In this document: positions 46,501 to 58,608 of the stretch, one piece after another
Layout of the letters: every line of letters begins with the position of its first letter
Position numbering within the stretch: the stretch's first letter is position 1
NCBI GenBank assembly: GCA_026686845.1
Contig: JAIVEN010000037.1
Span: forward strand, 1,798,001-1,862,000
Direction of reading: 5' to 3'
Source of the DNA: Adenanthera pavonina
Taxonomy: Eukaryota > Streptophyta > Magnoliopsida > Fabales > Fabaceae
DNA length: 64,000 nt
Notes under the pieces: generated by a model
The model's input: the letters and a program-made list of their open reading frames with translations, nothing else
The model's database searches: none
Told to the model about the DNA's origin: nothing
Program-made: the position numbers and the translations under genes

Positions 46501-49500
46501 AACTATTTTTGATGCACTGCTTAAGAGATATTGTCTGTAGTGCACTACTTTTGGGTTAATTAAGGAGGCGCTCAAATAAAATGCTGAACTGAAATAGTTT
46601 TCTGACTTTATCTTTCATAAGGCAGCATCTAGCTTGCTGAGTCACTCTGGCTTCCTGTGTTTACTTTCATGCTAGTGGATTTGGGTATTATATGTTGCAT
46701 TTTGAAAAATAAATGACTTCTTTCAATGGATGCTCATGACAAAAGGTATCATGCTTGCATTTTCACTCTTCGTATTTGCATACTCTTTTTTTGGTGAAGT
46801 GTTTGATTGTGTCTTGAAATTGAGCATGCAGGTCCTCAATGCTTGTGTTCAGCAGAAACAGTGGGAAGGGGCTTTCTGGGTATTGCAGCAGTTAAAGAAG
46901 CAAGGCCAACTACCTTCTGCGACAACTTATGGCCTTGTCATGGAGGTAATAGTAGCCTCTAGTTTCTTTATGGTTCATATTGTTGCATATTCATCCCATA
47001 CCTTGGTAATCAATTTGGAGAGTTAAATTTGGATTTTTAATTTATAATTTTGTGATAAATACGGTAGATTCTATTAGAGAGAGAGAGGGGGGAGGGAGGA
47101 TGATGTATTCTCTAAAAACAGCAAAAGACATAGCAGGAGAAGAAAGGCTACAAAAAGAACTATACCGGTGAAGAACACAAGTCTGACCCAAGGGAACAGC
47201 CAGAAGCTTCGCTTAAAAACTCTAGCATCATGCTTACCAAGACCTATACCAGCGAAAGTTCCCAACTCCACAAGACTTTTCTTTATTGTTGCCTATAACT
47301 TGATAGTGATTTGTAATGAAGTCCTCCACGTAGTGGGGCAAATCCAAAACTCCTCAAAACAGGTACGAGCTTGTTCCAAAGTTGCTAAGCCACTTCTCAA
47401 TGTAATAAAAAGTGGCTACTAGATGCTGGACTCCCAAAATAGGTCACAAAATGTCAGAGATATAACCTAGGGACCTGTAATATTTCGTTTGCATTAATAT
47501 TAGAGTAAGGCCCCATTTAGCATGCTAATGGAAAAGGAAAAGGAATCAGAAAACGTTGTACAATGTTTATTATAGCTATGTCATCATTATTTAACATTTT
47601 CTATCTATTTTGAATATTTTTAAAAGTAGGGCATATGAGTCATTTTTCATCTAAAAATAACTTTTTTTTTTTCTCATTTCATTCCTTTTCCATTTCATTC
47701 CAGTATGTGTACCAAGTGGGGCCTAAATCACACAAACCTTCCCTAAAACAATAGGTTACTCTACACTTTAGTCTTTTTTTTTTGGGACTAAAATTCCTTC
47801 CATTAACTGATACATATTTTTTAGTTCAAATTTCATCAAATAACAATAACATTAGCTTTATCTTACCATGTGAGATCGGTTACATGGATCATACGATGCC
47901 AATGGGTTCTATCAAACACATTTTCTCAAATAAATTATTTTTCAAAAGGTCATTCCTTATAATTTCTCTTAGTGTCCTTTTTGGTCTTTCTCTACGTCTT
48001 TTAATAGAGCTCCAAGCCATTTGATTAACTCTTTTTACTGGCTCCTCTGACCCTCTTCTTTGTACATGCCCAAATCACCTTAAACGATTTTCCACCATTT
48101 TGTCCTTGATAGGTGCTATTCCAACTTTCCTTCGTATACAGTCATTTTGTATCTTATCCAAATTTGTATGACCATACATCCATTTCAACATTCTTATCTC
48201 TGCTACTGCCATCTTATGCTCTTATTGTCCTTTTAGAGCTGAACATTCACTACCATATAACATCGCTGGTCTTATAGCTATTTGATAAAATTTTTCTTTA
48301 AGCTTAGTAGGTACTTTGCAGTCACAAATAACTCCTGATACTTTTCTTCACTTTAACCACCCAACTTGTATCTTATGCATAACATTCCCATCCATTTTAC
48401 CATCACTTTGTAAAATTGACCCTAAATATCTAAACTTCGACATTTTCAGAATAGTTGCTCTCCAATTTTTACTTCTAAATCATTTTTAATTGGCATCTTA
48501 TTAAATTTGCAATGTATATATTTCATATTACTTCTACTTAAGCAGAAACTTTTTAATTCCAAAGTGTGTTTCCATAACTCAAGTTTAGAGTTGACCTCTT
48601 CTTTTAAGTTTTCAATTAAAACTATATCATTTGCGAAGAGTTTTTGCTTTGAAATTTCTTCTTGTATATGTTCTGTTAGAACATACAAAACCAAAGCAAA
48701 CATGTATGAACTCAAGGAAGATTCTTGATGTAAGCCCATCCTTATAGGAAAGTTCTTTGTCACACCTCTAGGGGTTCTCACATTTGTTGTTGCCTTCTCA
48801 TACATATCCTTTATAGCTCAAATATAAGCCACACGATCACCTTTTTTCTCCATTACTTTCCACAATACATTTCTTGGTACTCTATCATAGGTTTTTTCCA
48901 AATCAATGAAAACTTTATGCAGGTCTCTCTCTTTACTCCGGTAATTTTCATTCAAACCCCTTAATAAGTAAATAACCTCTGTTGTAGACCGTCCTGACAT
49001 AAATCCAAATTGGTTTTTCGAAATATAAGATTCTTTTCTGAGTCTATACTTAATCACTCTTTCCCAAAGTTTCATGGTGTAACTCATGAGTTTTATTCCC
49101 CGATAATTTGCACAATTCTGGATGTCTCTTTTGTTTTTGTATATAGGTACTAGAGTGCTCTTTTTCCATTTCTCTGGCAATTTCTTAGACCTTAAAATCT
49201 CGTTAAATAACTTAGTGAGCCACAAAACCCCCTTCTCTCCTAAGCACTTCCAAACTTCGATAGGAATACCATCGGGACCAATAGCTTTACCATTATCTAT
49301 TCTTTTAAGAGCTTCTTTTACCAATCCAACCAGAATCCTACGATAGAAGTTCAAATTGAGATTATCTTCATGAGTTGTTAATCCTTTGGTATCAATAATC
49401 ATGCTCAATCCATCATTGAAAAGCCTATAAAAGTAGCTCTCCTATCTTTCTTTGATATCATCATTTGTAACCAAAATTTTTCCTTTCTCATCCTTAATAC

Positions 49501-52500
49501 ATTTTATTTGGTCCAAATCTCTTAACTTTCTTTCCATTCTCTTGGTAATTTTGTAAATCTTACGTTCACCATTCTTCGTTTCTAAATCTTGGTAGAATTC
49601 CTCAAAAGCTTTATATCTAGCCTCGCTCACTGCTTTCTTAGTCTCCTTTTTAGCCAACCCATAACATTTCCAATTTTTATCGATATTGCACAAATGCAAG
49701 GCTTTGAAACATTCTTTCTTATGTTTTGAAACATTATTTCTTATGTTTGATCTTCTCCTGCACACTCTCATTCCACCACCAAGATTCTTTATCTTTAAGT
49801 TCAAAACCTTTGGATTCACCCAATACTGCTTTAGCAGTATTTCTGATCCCTTTGGCCATCTCATCCCACAAGATGTTAGCACTTGCTTGCAAGTTCCAAT
49901 TACCTTCCTCCATAATGTTTCTTGTAAAGGTTACTTGTTTCTCACCTTTCAATTGCCACCACTTAATCCTAGGATTTAAGGTTTTTCAACTTTTTAGTTT
50001 ACGGTTTTTAATCAGCACATCAAGGACCAAGACTCAATGTTATGAAGTTAAGCTCTCACTAGAAATTGCTTTGCAGTCTTTACAAGCTCTTCTATTTGAG
50101 TTCCTTACAAAAAAGAAGGTTATTTGCGACCTCTGGACTCCACTCTTATATGTGATTAAATGCTCCTCCCGTTTTTTGAAACAGGTGTTTACAATTGTGA
50201 GGTTGTAAGTCATTGAAAAATCAAGAATGGAATGTCCCTCCTCATTTATTTCTCCAAAACCATAACCGTCATGAGCTTCTATATATTGCTTTGTCTCTTT
50301 TCCCACATGACTATTAAGGTCTCCCTAATGAGGATCTTTTCCTCTTGTGGGATATCTCGAACCAAGCCCTCCAAACCTTTCCAAAATTTTTCCTTAATAT
50401 GTGCTTCTAACTCTGCTTAAGGTGCATAAGCACTAATAACATTCAGAGTATCGTGTCCAATAATCAATTTTAAGGATAAGATCCTATCTCCAATTTTTTT
50501 GACTCCTACCACATTCTTTTTCCAATCTTTGTTTACAATAATACCAACTCCATTCCTTGCTCTAATTTTTCCTACGTGCTAAAGTTTAAAACCAGTAGTC
50601 TTTAACTCCTTAGCCTTTTCTCCCACCCATTTAGTTTCTTGAAGACATAAGATGTTAATTCTCCTTTGAATCACAACATCCACCACCTCTATAGATTTAC
50701 CTGTTAAAGTACCAATATTTCAAGAACTAAATCGAATCTTGCTCCCTTGGGCTAACTTCTTTACCCACATCCGTCCAGAATGATGTGGGAACCCTTACTC
50801 ATTTAACACTATACCTGGGTGCCCATGTAGCGGCTCTAACTCATTTGACACTGCACTCGAGCCATATAGCGCATTACTTCTAGGCAATGACCTAGCCTTA
50901 ACACATATACGTCTCTAATTTATGTCATAAAGAATTGACAAATTTTTACATTGGTTGTCGAGGGTCTAAGATAACTCTCCTCCTTTACTTGGGCTTGAGA
51001 CTAGTTATGACACTACATAGGCAAAGTTAGTTCACATTTCATTAAACCAAAAGAAATTTTTTTTTGGTCATGAACTTTAAAATTTGATTATAGTGCAGGG
51101 TAATGATGGAGATTAAGATAGTTTGAGATACCTAAGTCTAACATTGAGTTGTATGGGATACTCTATGAAGTATTCAAGTGGATTGGATTTCTTGTCTCAA
51201 TAGTTAGCTTTTAAGGAAAGGCTTTTTGCCCTAGTCGGGTGTCTATCAATTGGTATTAAAGTTGGTAGTCAGTGGTTCCAAAAAATGCTACAAGTAGAGG
51301 TTTTTGACTAGTGGAGGGTTCTATTCAGCAAGCAAATAGAGTGAAGTGTCGCAGAATATAGACATGAAGAGTCGGACACAAACTCTTCAAGAATGGTCAA
51401 TTGATGTAGACTAAGGTAGTATGGGATGCCTTAGTCTGATATTGAGTAATATGGGTTGTTTTGTAGAATATTCAAGTAGGTTGGTTCTCCCACCTTGATA
51501 GCTAGCATTTTTGAAAATGTATTAAGAATGGAAATTTTTCAAAATGTATCAAGAATGGAAATAATGTACCAGTCATAGGTCAATCGTCCAAGTATTACTT
51601 TTTGAGCCTTGGAAGGATTACCTCTATGGGCCATAACACATTTACCGATCACTTTTTTAGAACTTAGGCCTTTAAAACTAATCACTTTTTGGAAGAGATC
51701 CAATTGTTCCTTTATCTTGGTATGAATTAGGCTCTACATGGCCTTGAGTTTGCTCCTTACGAGCCACCACAAATCCATGTGTCTCCATTATTGATGTGAC
51801 TTCCGATTAGCTTGTTTCCCATGAAGTGTCTAGCATATGTCCCTGGTGTGACTGGTATTATTGCAGTGATCACACTGCATTTTCCACCCTTTTTTGTTTG
51901 ATGTCAGGAGCAGTACTGTTTCTAGCAACTATAATAGAAGATTCAGTCATAGGTTGAGCATTTTGTCTGCCACAAGTTGATTGCTTCCAGTTCTCTTCCC
52001 ATTTAACCTCATGGAACACCTATTGAAGGTAAAAAAAACAGGAGTCGTGCAGACATAATTCTCCCCCTGTCCTCTTCAAAGTTGGGATTAAGTCTCAACA
52101 GAAAATGCTAAATTCTTTCCTTCTTTACTAACTTTTGATATCCTTTTACATCAACATTACACGTCCTCTGATAAACTTCATGCAAAGGCAGCTGCTGCCA
52201 CAACTTCACAATATTGTTTAGTATTAAGTAACACTCAAATTCTCTTCTCTTGCATCACAAATGGTTCCCTTGATATGAAATAGTGAAGCTGTATCTTCAA
52301 GAGATGAACAGGATCCGTTCACACCCTCTAATATCTCCTTGGCTATCTTGCAAAGCACAAAGATCTCCCTGATCTCTATTGTCATGCAATTCACTTATCA
52401 TGACTTGATCATATTGTTTTCTGCAAGCCATATCATGTATTGAGAACCTGACGTTTTGGGTTGGATGGTGTCAACCCTGAGATATTCTTCTTTTTCACAG

Positions 52501-54027
52501 CCTTGGATTAACATTAAAACACTATGAATCATGGTAAGTAGTTATTTGACTTATTTCCATTTATTCTGTGACCTGTGATCATCACAGGAAGGTTTTTGTC
52601 AGCCATGGAGAAGGATGAAAGATTGCTGAAGATGGTTAGCTCTGTGTTTGATGGAAAATGCTGTGGAAGACGCTAATGAAGAGCCTGCAATATTGGCCTT
52701 TTAGGATACATGATGCAGAAAGTGATCATAATTGAATTTCTGTTCCCTAAGGGCTCTGATACCATGAAGCAAACCATGGAAGTCTAGAGACCGCTTTTTT
52801 TCTGATGTGTATTTCTTTATTTAAGAAGAAAGTGGGACATATATAATAAATACGTATACCAGGAGAGCTTTGTCCTCTCTAATCCTATAACTACTACTAC
52901 TAGGAATTAAATTAAAATAAATAAAATTTACTTATTCTACTCAAATCCTAATTAGTTGATATCTATAACTAGAATCAATATAATACGAAGAACAAAACTT
53001 ATCATGACAGAACTAATGGCATCAATTGGAAGTAAACACTTGACACCCTGAGCTGCCAAGAAATGTTATTCAACACCGCATAACCCAATGATTTCTCACA
53101 AAAGCTAACATGAGAACCTTCCCAAACATTAAAAGCAAGTAAAGCACAAAAGAAACAATATAGATTAGATTTAACTTTCCATGGGCTAGCAAGAGTATCA
53201 TTGATCATAATGTTAGTGTCAAGTCCATTCTGACAAATAGCATGTTTACCCATTATCACTATTTGTTCGAGGAAATTGATGGAACTGCCAGTACCACTTT
53301 GCCATTGGCCCTAGTCCTTTCTAGGCTTACATCACATTTCCCAACTGTTGAAATTTTTGGTGAAAACAGACTGTCGTATTGTTAGTAAACTAAAAAGTAA
53401 AACCTGTAGCTAATACTATATTTTTATTAGCTACCAATGCAGTTGCATGTGTGAATGTGGGCTTGAGTGCTTGACTATTAATAATATATTTTTACTCTTC
53501 AATTTGTGTATGTTTGAGCAGGTGATGTTTACATGTGGCAAGTACAATCTAGTTCATGAATTTTTCATGAAAGTTCAAAAGTCTTCTATTCCCAATTCGT
53601 TGACTTATAGAGGTACTGTCATGTATCTTCATACATATATGAAGTCATGTAATTTTTGATGATTTTGATGTTGACCATGATTTTATATCCAGTTCTTGTG
53701 AATACACTATGGAAAGAGGGTAAAACTGACGAGGCTATATTTGCTGTGCAAGAGATGGAAAGACGTGGAATTGTAGGTTCTGCTTCTCTTTATTATGACC
53801 TTGCTCGATGTCTTTGTGCTGCTGGAAGATGTAGTGAGGCACTGATGCAGGTAATTTTATTACAATCTATTTTTGCAGAGTTACTTTTCCAGTGCAGGGG
53901 GAGGGGGTGTTTGGGGGGCTGAAGGTTTGTCAAAGAATTTGAAAATTATGAGTGCATTTAAGGGACATGACGGTAACAAGTACACCACCTGGACAGAAAA
54001 AGATTCCATTTATTGAAATCTGAGAAA

Positions 54028-54066
<39 letters not shown>

Positions 54067-56211
54067 GGGGGGGGATAAGTCTTACAGGAGAGAAGTCATG
54101 GTTTGTTGGCCAATGGAGAAAAGTCAGGTTCAAGATGTTTAAGTTTTGGTCCCTAAACTTCTTATTATTCTTGTAGATGAGGACAAATATCACAGAAAAA
54201 ATCTCGGAATATCTTTTAGTTTTTAGAACACTCAGTCACCTTGATTTTGATTTTCCTATTTTGCTCATATAAACAGCTCACTCAATCACAAGTCACAATA
54301 TTGATAGATATTCTTCAAACTCATACAACAAGCCAATTTCTCTCTTCTCAACCACTTTTCTATCAACTCACTCAATCCATTATTCTTGATTATCCAACAC
54401 CATTGTCAAGTCATGAAGCATGTACAAATCCCTAAAGGACAAATAAAATAAAATCAAAAGGTAAACTATGTGAGCACTGATGAAATAAAGAATCGTACAA
54501 TAAAGAAATGAATCGTTGATCTTCTTTGACAGTTTTTCCTTACTAATTGAAAACCTGGTCAAATTTTGAACCCAGACACCTCAAAGTCTCAAATGGCAAA
54601 AATAGCCTTGGCACCAAAAAGCCTCCTTTAACAGCTCAAATTTATTGCTTACTTACTTGAACTAGACAATTTTTTTTTTGGTATACTGAACTGGACTAAT
54701 TTCAGTACCTATCAAATGATTCAAATCTGTGTAAGTTCTTTTCTTTTTCCTTTTTTTCCCCTGGGGACAAGTTCCAGTTGGTTATTCAACTAAATGATGG
54801 AATTTAATTAGCTTTTGTAGTATCATATATACACTTTAAGACTTGATCACAGAAGGTGTTGCCCATCCTACAGATAGAGAAGATATGTAAGGTTGCAAAC
54901 AAGCCACTTGTTGTGACTTACACTGGCTTAATTCAAGCATGTCTGGAATCTGGAAACATCCTAGATGGCGTATACATTTTTGGAAAAATGAAGGATATTT
55001 GCTCCCCAAATCTTGTTACTTGTAACATGATGCTGAAAGCTTACCTGGAACATGGGATGTTTCAAGAAGCAAAAGAATTGTTCGAGAAGATGTCAGAAAA
55101 CACAAATCATGTGAAGAGAAATTCTGATTACAAAGTTATGGTGATACCAGATATTTACACATTTAACACCATGTTAGATGCATGTATTGTGGAGAAGAGA
55201 TGGAATTATTTTAACTACGTCTATCAAAAGATGCTATTCCATGGTTACCACTTCAATTCAAAACGTCATCTTCGAATGGTACTGGAGGCATCAAGAGCTG
55301 GAATGGTATTTTTCCTTGCAACTGCTTTTCTATTTGTGTGTGTGGTTCATTTGTGGTTCTTTGCTGATAAGATATGTGGTATGGTTCATTTATGATTATT
55401 GAAAAGTGAATGTGTACTCTGGGTCATGTGGTAGTTGAGGGTATATACTTGATAAGAGTTTACTGAAAATAGATAGGGTGTATCTTAATACAAGCCTACT
55501 TGGTAAGTCAACAAAGAAGCAGTACTGTGTTTCAGAAAATCCAGCTGTGTTCTTTCTTGGTGATGAAGTTTTTGTACAGAATAGGTCCTCTGTGACATAT
55601 TTTATGCTTTTAAACTTACATTATGTAATAACTTATGCTACTAAGAAAGAGGAACTCTGGCCAATTCGAAAGTTTCATAGAAGTCATTAAACATATTGAT
55701 TAACAAGAAATATTTAATTATAAATGCAATTAAACAATTAAATAAAGTGCTTATCATCAACTAGGTCATATTTCTTTCACCTTTTGCCTCGACGTTCCTT
55801 TAACTCATGAGAACCTTGCTTGTTTGCCAGGAAGGGCCTATTGAAACAACGTGGAAGCACTTGATGCAAACAGATCGTATTCTGCCAGCTCCTCTAATAA
55901 AGGAAAGATTCTGTATGAAGCTTGAAAAGGATGATCATGTTGAAGCTCTTAGATGTGTCACCAATGATCTCTCCAAAGATTTGCAGGCATTTTCTAAGTT
56001 GTCTTGGTTGAATCTATTGAAAGAAAATGCTCAACGTTTTCAGAGCGATGCCCTTGTTAGGTTAATGGATGAGGTTAACATCCAAGTTTCCAAAAGTAGC
56101 TTGCCACTTCCCGCACTTGAAGCACTTGAAAACCTAATGCTATCTTGGAAAGAATTTTGTACCACTGACCTTAGTGTAACTGACATGAAACAGTTGGTTG
56201 ACTCTAGATGA
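43481..56211 (+). CDS. EMB2279: Plastid-type PPR protein, EMB2279/SOT5-like
   Basis: PPR proteins bind organelle RNA. Arabidopsis EMB2279/SOT5 is an essential plastid protein linked to intron splicing, and I judge this its likely orthologue. Coding exons: 43481-44634, 45176-45367, 45751-45832, 45949-46140, 46832-46945, 53522-53612, 53693-53850, 54874-55305, 55831-56211. All junctions are GT..AG, phases agree, and the total is 931 aa with no internal stop. Residues 1 to about 400 are a long charged, low-complexity leader with a plastid-targeting-like start. PPR units follow from about residue 410 (MPEWIFSKMM..., YTTALDALGKARR, PDLVAYHSVAVTLGQAG, PDIIVYNAVLNACV, TTYGLVMEVMFTCGK, LTYRVLVNTLWKEGK, VVTYTGLIQACLESG, LVTCNMMLKAYLEHG, DIYTFNTMLDACI). 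The conserved phrases KPLVVTYTGLIQACL and LRMVLEASRAG support the family call. Intron 5 is 6.6 kb and full of transposons. Confidence 0.9.
46376..46475 (+). mobile_element. 5'-truncated RTE LINE tail in PPR intron 4
   Basis: The plus strand reads like the end of an RTE ORF (FDR.QWGRVIHV) and finishes with the GATAAGGTTATTGTTATTG repeat tail seen at RTE 3' ends. The same end occurs in the larger element at 47841 in the opposite orientation. Confidence 0.65.
47075..47097. repeat. (GA)n/(G)n low-complexity run in PPR intron 5
   Basis: GAGAGAGAGAG followed by a G-rich block (GGGGGGAGGGAGG). Confidence 0.8.
47506..47725. mobile_element. Small hAT-like MITE in PPR intron 5
   Basis: About 220 bp. 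The left end TAAGGCCCCATTTAGCATGC and the right end GTGTACCAAGTGGGGCCTAA are inverted, as are the neighbouring GGAAAAGGAATCA-type and TTCATTCCTTTTCC-type stretches. A target duplication was not resolved. Confidence 0.65.
47822..51046 (-). mobile_element. Near full-length RTE-clade LINE in PPR intron 5, inactive
   Basis: The body, 47841-51027 (about 3.2 kb), lies between TAGTTCAAATTTCATCAAA (47822-47840) and TAGTTCACATTTCATTAAA (51028-51046), a 19-bp target duplication with two differences. On the minus strand an apurinic-type endonuclease comes first (NIGTLTGKS, LQETKWVGEK, ARNGVGIIVN; about 50750-50060). Reverse transcriptase follows (GPDGIPIEVWK, LPEKWKKSTLVPIYKN, ANYRGIKLMS, FVDLEK-like FIDLEKTYDRVP; about 49400-48600), then the RTE tail (ENRLRWFGHV) and a TTATTG-repeat 3' end. 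The catalytic box reads FANDIVLI instead of F/Y-ADD, and several stops and shifts break the frame, so it cannot move by itself. Confidence 0.9.
51106..51520 (+). mobile_element. Possible TRIM (short LTR retroelement) in PPR intron 5
   Basis: Two diverged direct repeats, about 51106-51240 and 51403-51515, share GATG.AGA.TAAG.TAGT, ATATTGAGT-type, TATTCAAGT.G.TTGG and TAGC. The first is followed at 51249 by TTGGTATTAAAG, a worn initiator-Met primer site. The interior is about 160 bp and codes for nothing. Confidence 0.5.
51780..53009 (-). mobile_element. Ty1/copia fragment: LTR, primer site and broken gag
   Basis: Minus-strand order: LTR 53009-52765 (starts TGTCATGATAAG, ends TTGCTTCA), primer site TGGTATCAGAGCC (52764-52752), then gag pieces. 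The gag pieces include ILEGVNGSCSSLEDTASLF and ENLSVTQY (about 52330-52220), RLNPNFEEDRGRIM (about 52100), and a zinc knuckle CDHCNNTSHTRDIC (51874-51833) followed by a stop where Trp is usual. Gag is broken by stops and no pol or second LTR is present. The order and motifs are those of plant copia (Ale/Retrofit-like) gag; the lineage is a guess. Confidence 0.78.
53010..53521. other. Remainder of PPR intron 5
   Basis: On the minus strand 53259-53010 an open frame (MIMGKHAICQNGLDTNIMIN...) encodes a peptide I do not recognise; it may belong to another transposon remnant. The last ~150 bases before the acceptor TTTGAGCAG look like ordinary intron. Confidence 0.35.
54031..54072. repeat. (AG)n then G-run in PPR intron 7
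   Basis: About 16 AG units followed by a run of G (GAAGGGGGGGGGG), within the intron between exons 7 and 8. Confidence 0.9.
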
Positions 56212-58294
56212 ACTTTTGTGTGAAGAGAGCATTGTCGTCGTATATATTAAATTTTAACACCACTGGTTAAAATTTAGATGTCAATGGAAATATAAAATTT
56301 ACAACGAGTCACTAACTAATAAATATAGCTCATTTTTTGGTTTCATGCAAATCCATGGAGAAATGTGTTTGTTTGATGGCTAAAATTTATGATAGAGAAC
56401 TATCTATGATATCAATATAAATTTTAGAAACAGTAGTTAGAAAGTCATACTAACAATGGAATAGTGTGACACTTTTTGCAACTCGTTATTGGATTGCATA
56501 CTTCTTCATCTTCTTGTTTTATTATTATTTTTTTTTGGGACTATGTGCACTGCACAAGGTACAAAGCTACACATCCTGGTTTTCTTTCTTTCTTTCTCTC
56601 TTTTTTTTTTCCCCCAAAAGATAAGTGATGATATTGTGCTTTAGGAAATATAATCCTTTTCAATTATGGCATATGTAAGGGCTGCTTCGAGATTATGGGT
56701 GGAACTTATCCCGTTTGGTGAGGTAGTTTGAACTAGTGGGGTCCGCTTGAAGATAATATAGTCTATCTTATCCTATTTATAATGTGTTATTATCTAATAT
56801 ATAAGTATTAAGATGAGTTAATTATATTCTTAACGTTATAAAAATTAGCATTAGCTTATAATTTTATTTTTACTAATTAAAGACTGAAATAATTTATAAG
56901 ATAATGAAAACATTAAAGGAATAGTAAATGAGGAAATTTAGATAAAAAATAATACAATACCATATAAATAAGATCAAGTAAATTTTTTAGATAATACTTT
57001 ATAAATGAGATCGGAGGGAGTATATATGAGATCCACCATCCAAGTTAATTTAGTTCTTATTTTCTATTAAAAAGAAGTTAGCTCTCTGTATGAGTCATCT
57101 TATTAAATATTTGATAATACTTTATTTAAATTAATAAATTTATCAATATAGTCATACTCATTAATTACTTAAAAACTAAATAAAAGTTTTAAGATGGTTA
57201 ATTATACAAATAAGTTAATATTAACAGCGATTCTCTAATAATTTATTATTTTACATTTAATAATTAATTATATCATAAATGAAAATAAAATATTTTTTGT
57301 GAATATGAGATTATCACTCTAAAAAAAATCATAATCTAAATGAGTGATATTAAAAATGGAAAAGAAGAAAAGAGAATGTAATACAAATTGAAGCTTTTGG
57401 ACAAAGAAACGATAACATATTTAGTGTTAATCCCACATCCACTCTTTTGCTTTATTAATAACACATGCCACATCATCTGGTTAGGGAAGATATCAAAATA
57501 GTAAAAGTGACTGACAAATATAATTTTTAAGTCGTTTTATTATGATGAAAAAGCATAAAGTAAGACATTTATTTTTCAAAAACAAAGGGTTCTTCTAATA
57601 ATCATGAGAATAAAATTTTTAAGAAAAGCTCATGTAACCTGTAAAGAAAACTACAGCTTGTTGGAATAAAGATGGGTGTCACCCTGTAAAGTAATAATAA
57701 AAGTTGTACTCACTGAAACTAAATGAAATTGAAATTTTATACTTAAATATTACATTAGCATAACTAGATATTTGCACACACACATTACACATAAAAACGT
57801 GTGGAAGCAAAGCATGGCGAAAGCGTGTACATGTGCCCATCCGTATTGTCGTGCACCGTAAGCAACTATGTTTCCACATTCTGATTATATAAATTTTTTC
57901 TTCCAACAAAAAGAAGTGATTTCTTTTAAAAGAAAAGTGTTAGACTAATTGAAACATTTTATTTTTTGTGAAAATTAAATTAAAAGATGAAAAGACTAAT
58001 ATGTAGTAGGATTTAAATTAAATAATTTTATATTAAATAGATTTAACGAAAAAATATTAAGTTGTCCAAATCTAACTAAATATTCTAACGTGCGACGGTG
58101 CGAGTCTTCAAATGTAAAAAATGTAATAGTTTTAATTTTAAATGATTATAAAAAATGATTAGCTGGGAAAACGGTGGCGGCAAATCAACGGGTCCGACAA
58201 TTCCCATTGGATTTAGAAGCTGTTTATACCGGATCCTTCCATTCCACTGTATTGGTAATTAACTAAATATTTTGTTCCCGCGTGAGTGTGTGGG

Positions 58295-58325
<31 letters not shown>

Positions 58326-58608
58326 GCCCTCTGTTCACCTTTCAATTATCTAAATCATCGATACAACGCTCATGCTCTCTGCTTTTCAATTCTTTGCTTC
58401 CGTTTCCCTCTGCATTCTCGATCACGCCTCTGGTTTGAATTCAATTATACTTTTTTGGACTCTCCATTTCCTTTTCTCTTTCTTCTTATATAACCTGCAA
58501 TCTCAGGAAATTTGTACAGACAACAATTTTGTGTTTATTCTAATTTCTTAAACCTCGATTTGTTTCTGGATTCTGAACAGGGAGGAGCCACATTCATCAT
58601 CTGCTAAC
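56212..58608. other. PPR 3' side, intergenic, and CDI-like promoter and leader
   Basis: The first few hundred bases are probably PPR 3' UTR. An AT-rich insert-like stretch (about 56690-57030, ending CGGAGGGAGTA) has one Stowaway-like end only. From about 58320 the sequence is C/T-rich leader-like, and TTCTGAACAG at about 58571-58580 could be the acceptor of a leader intron just before the CDI-like ATG. Confidence 0.4.
58295..58319. repeat. (TA)n microsatellite upstream of the CDI-like gene
   Basis: About 12 TA units lie roughly 290 bp upstream of the ATG and just before a pyrimidine-rich leader-like stretch. It may double as a TATA element. Confidence 0.75.

Noticed and set aside
48507..49979. 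Plus-strand frames across 48.5-50.2 kb
   Set aside because: Shadows of the minus-strand RTE LINE.
53010..53259. Minus-strand frame in PPR intron 5 as a nested gene
   Set aside because: Not recognised, lies next to a copia LTR and inside a transposon-filled intron; no independent support.
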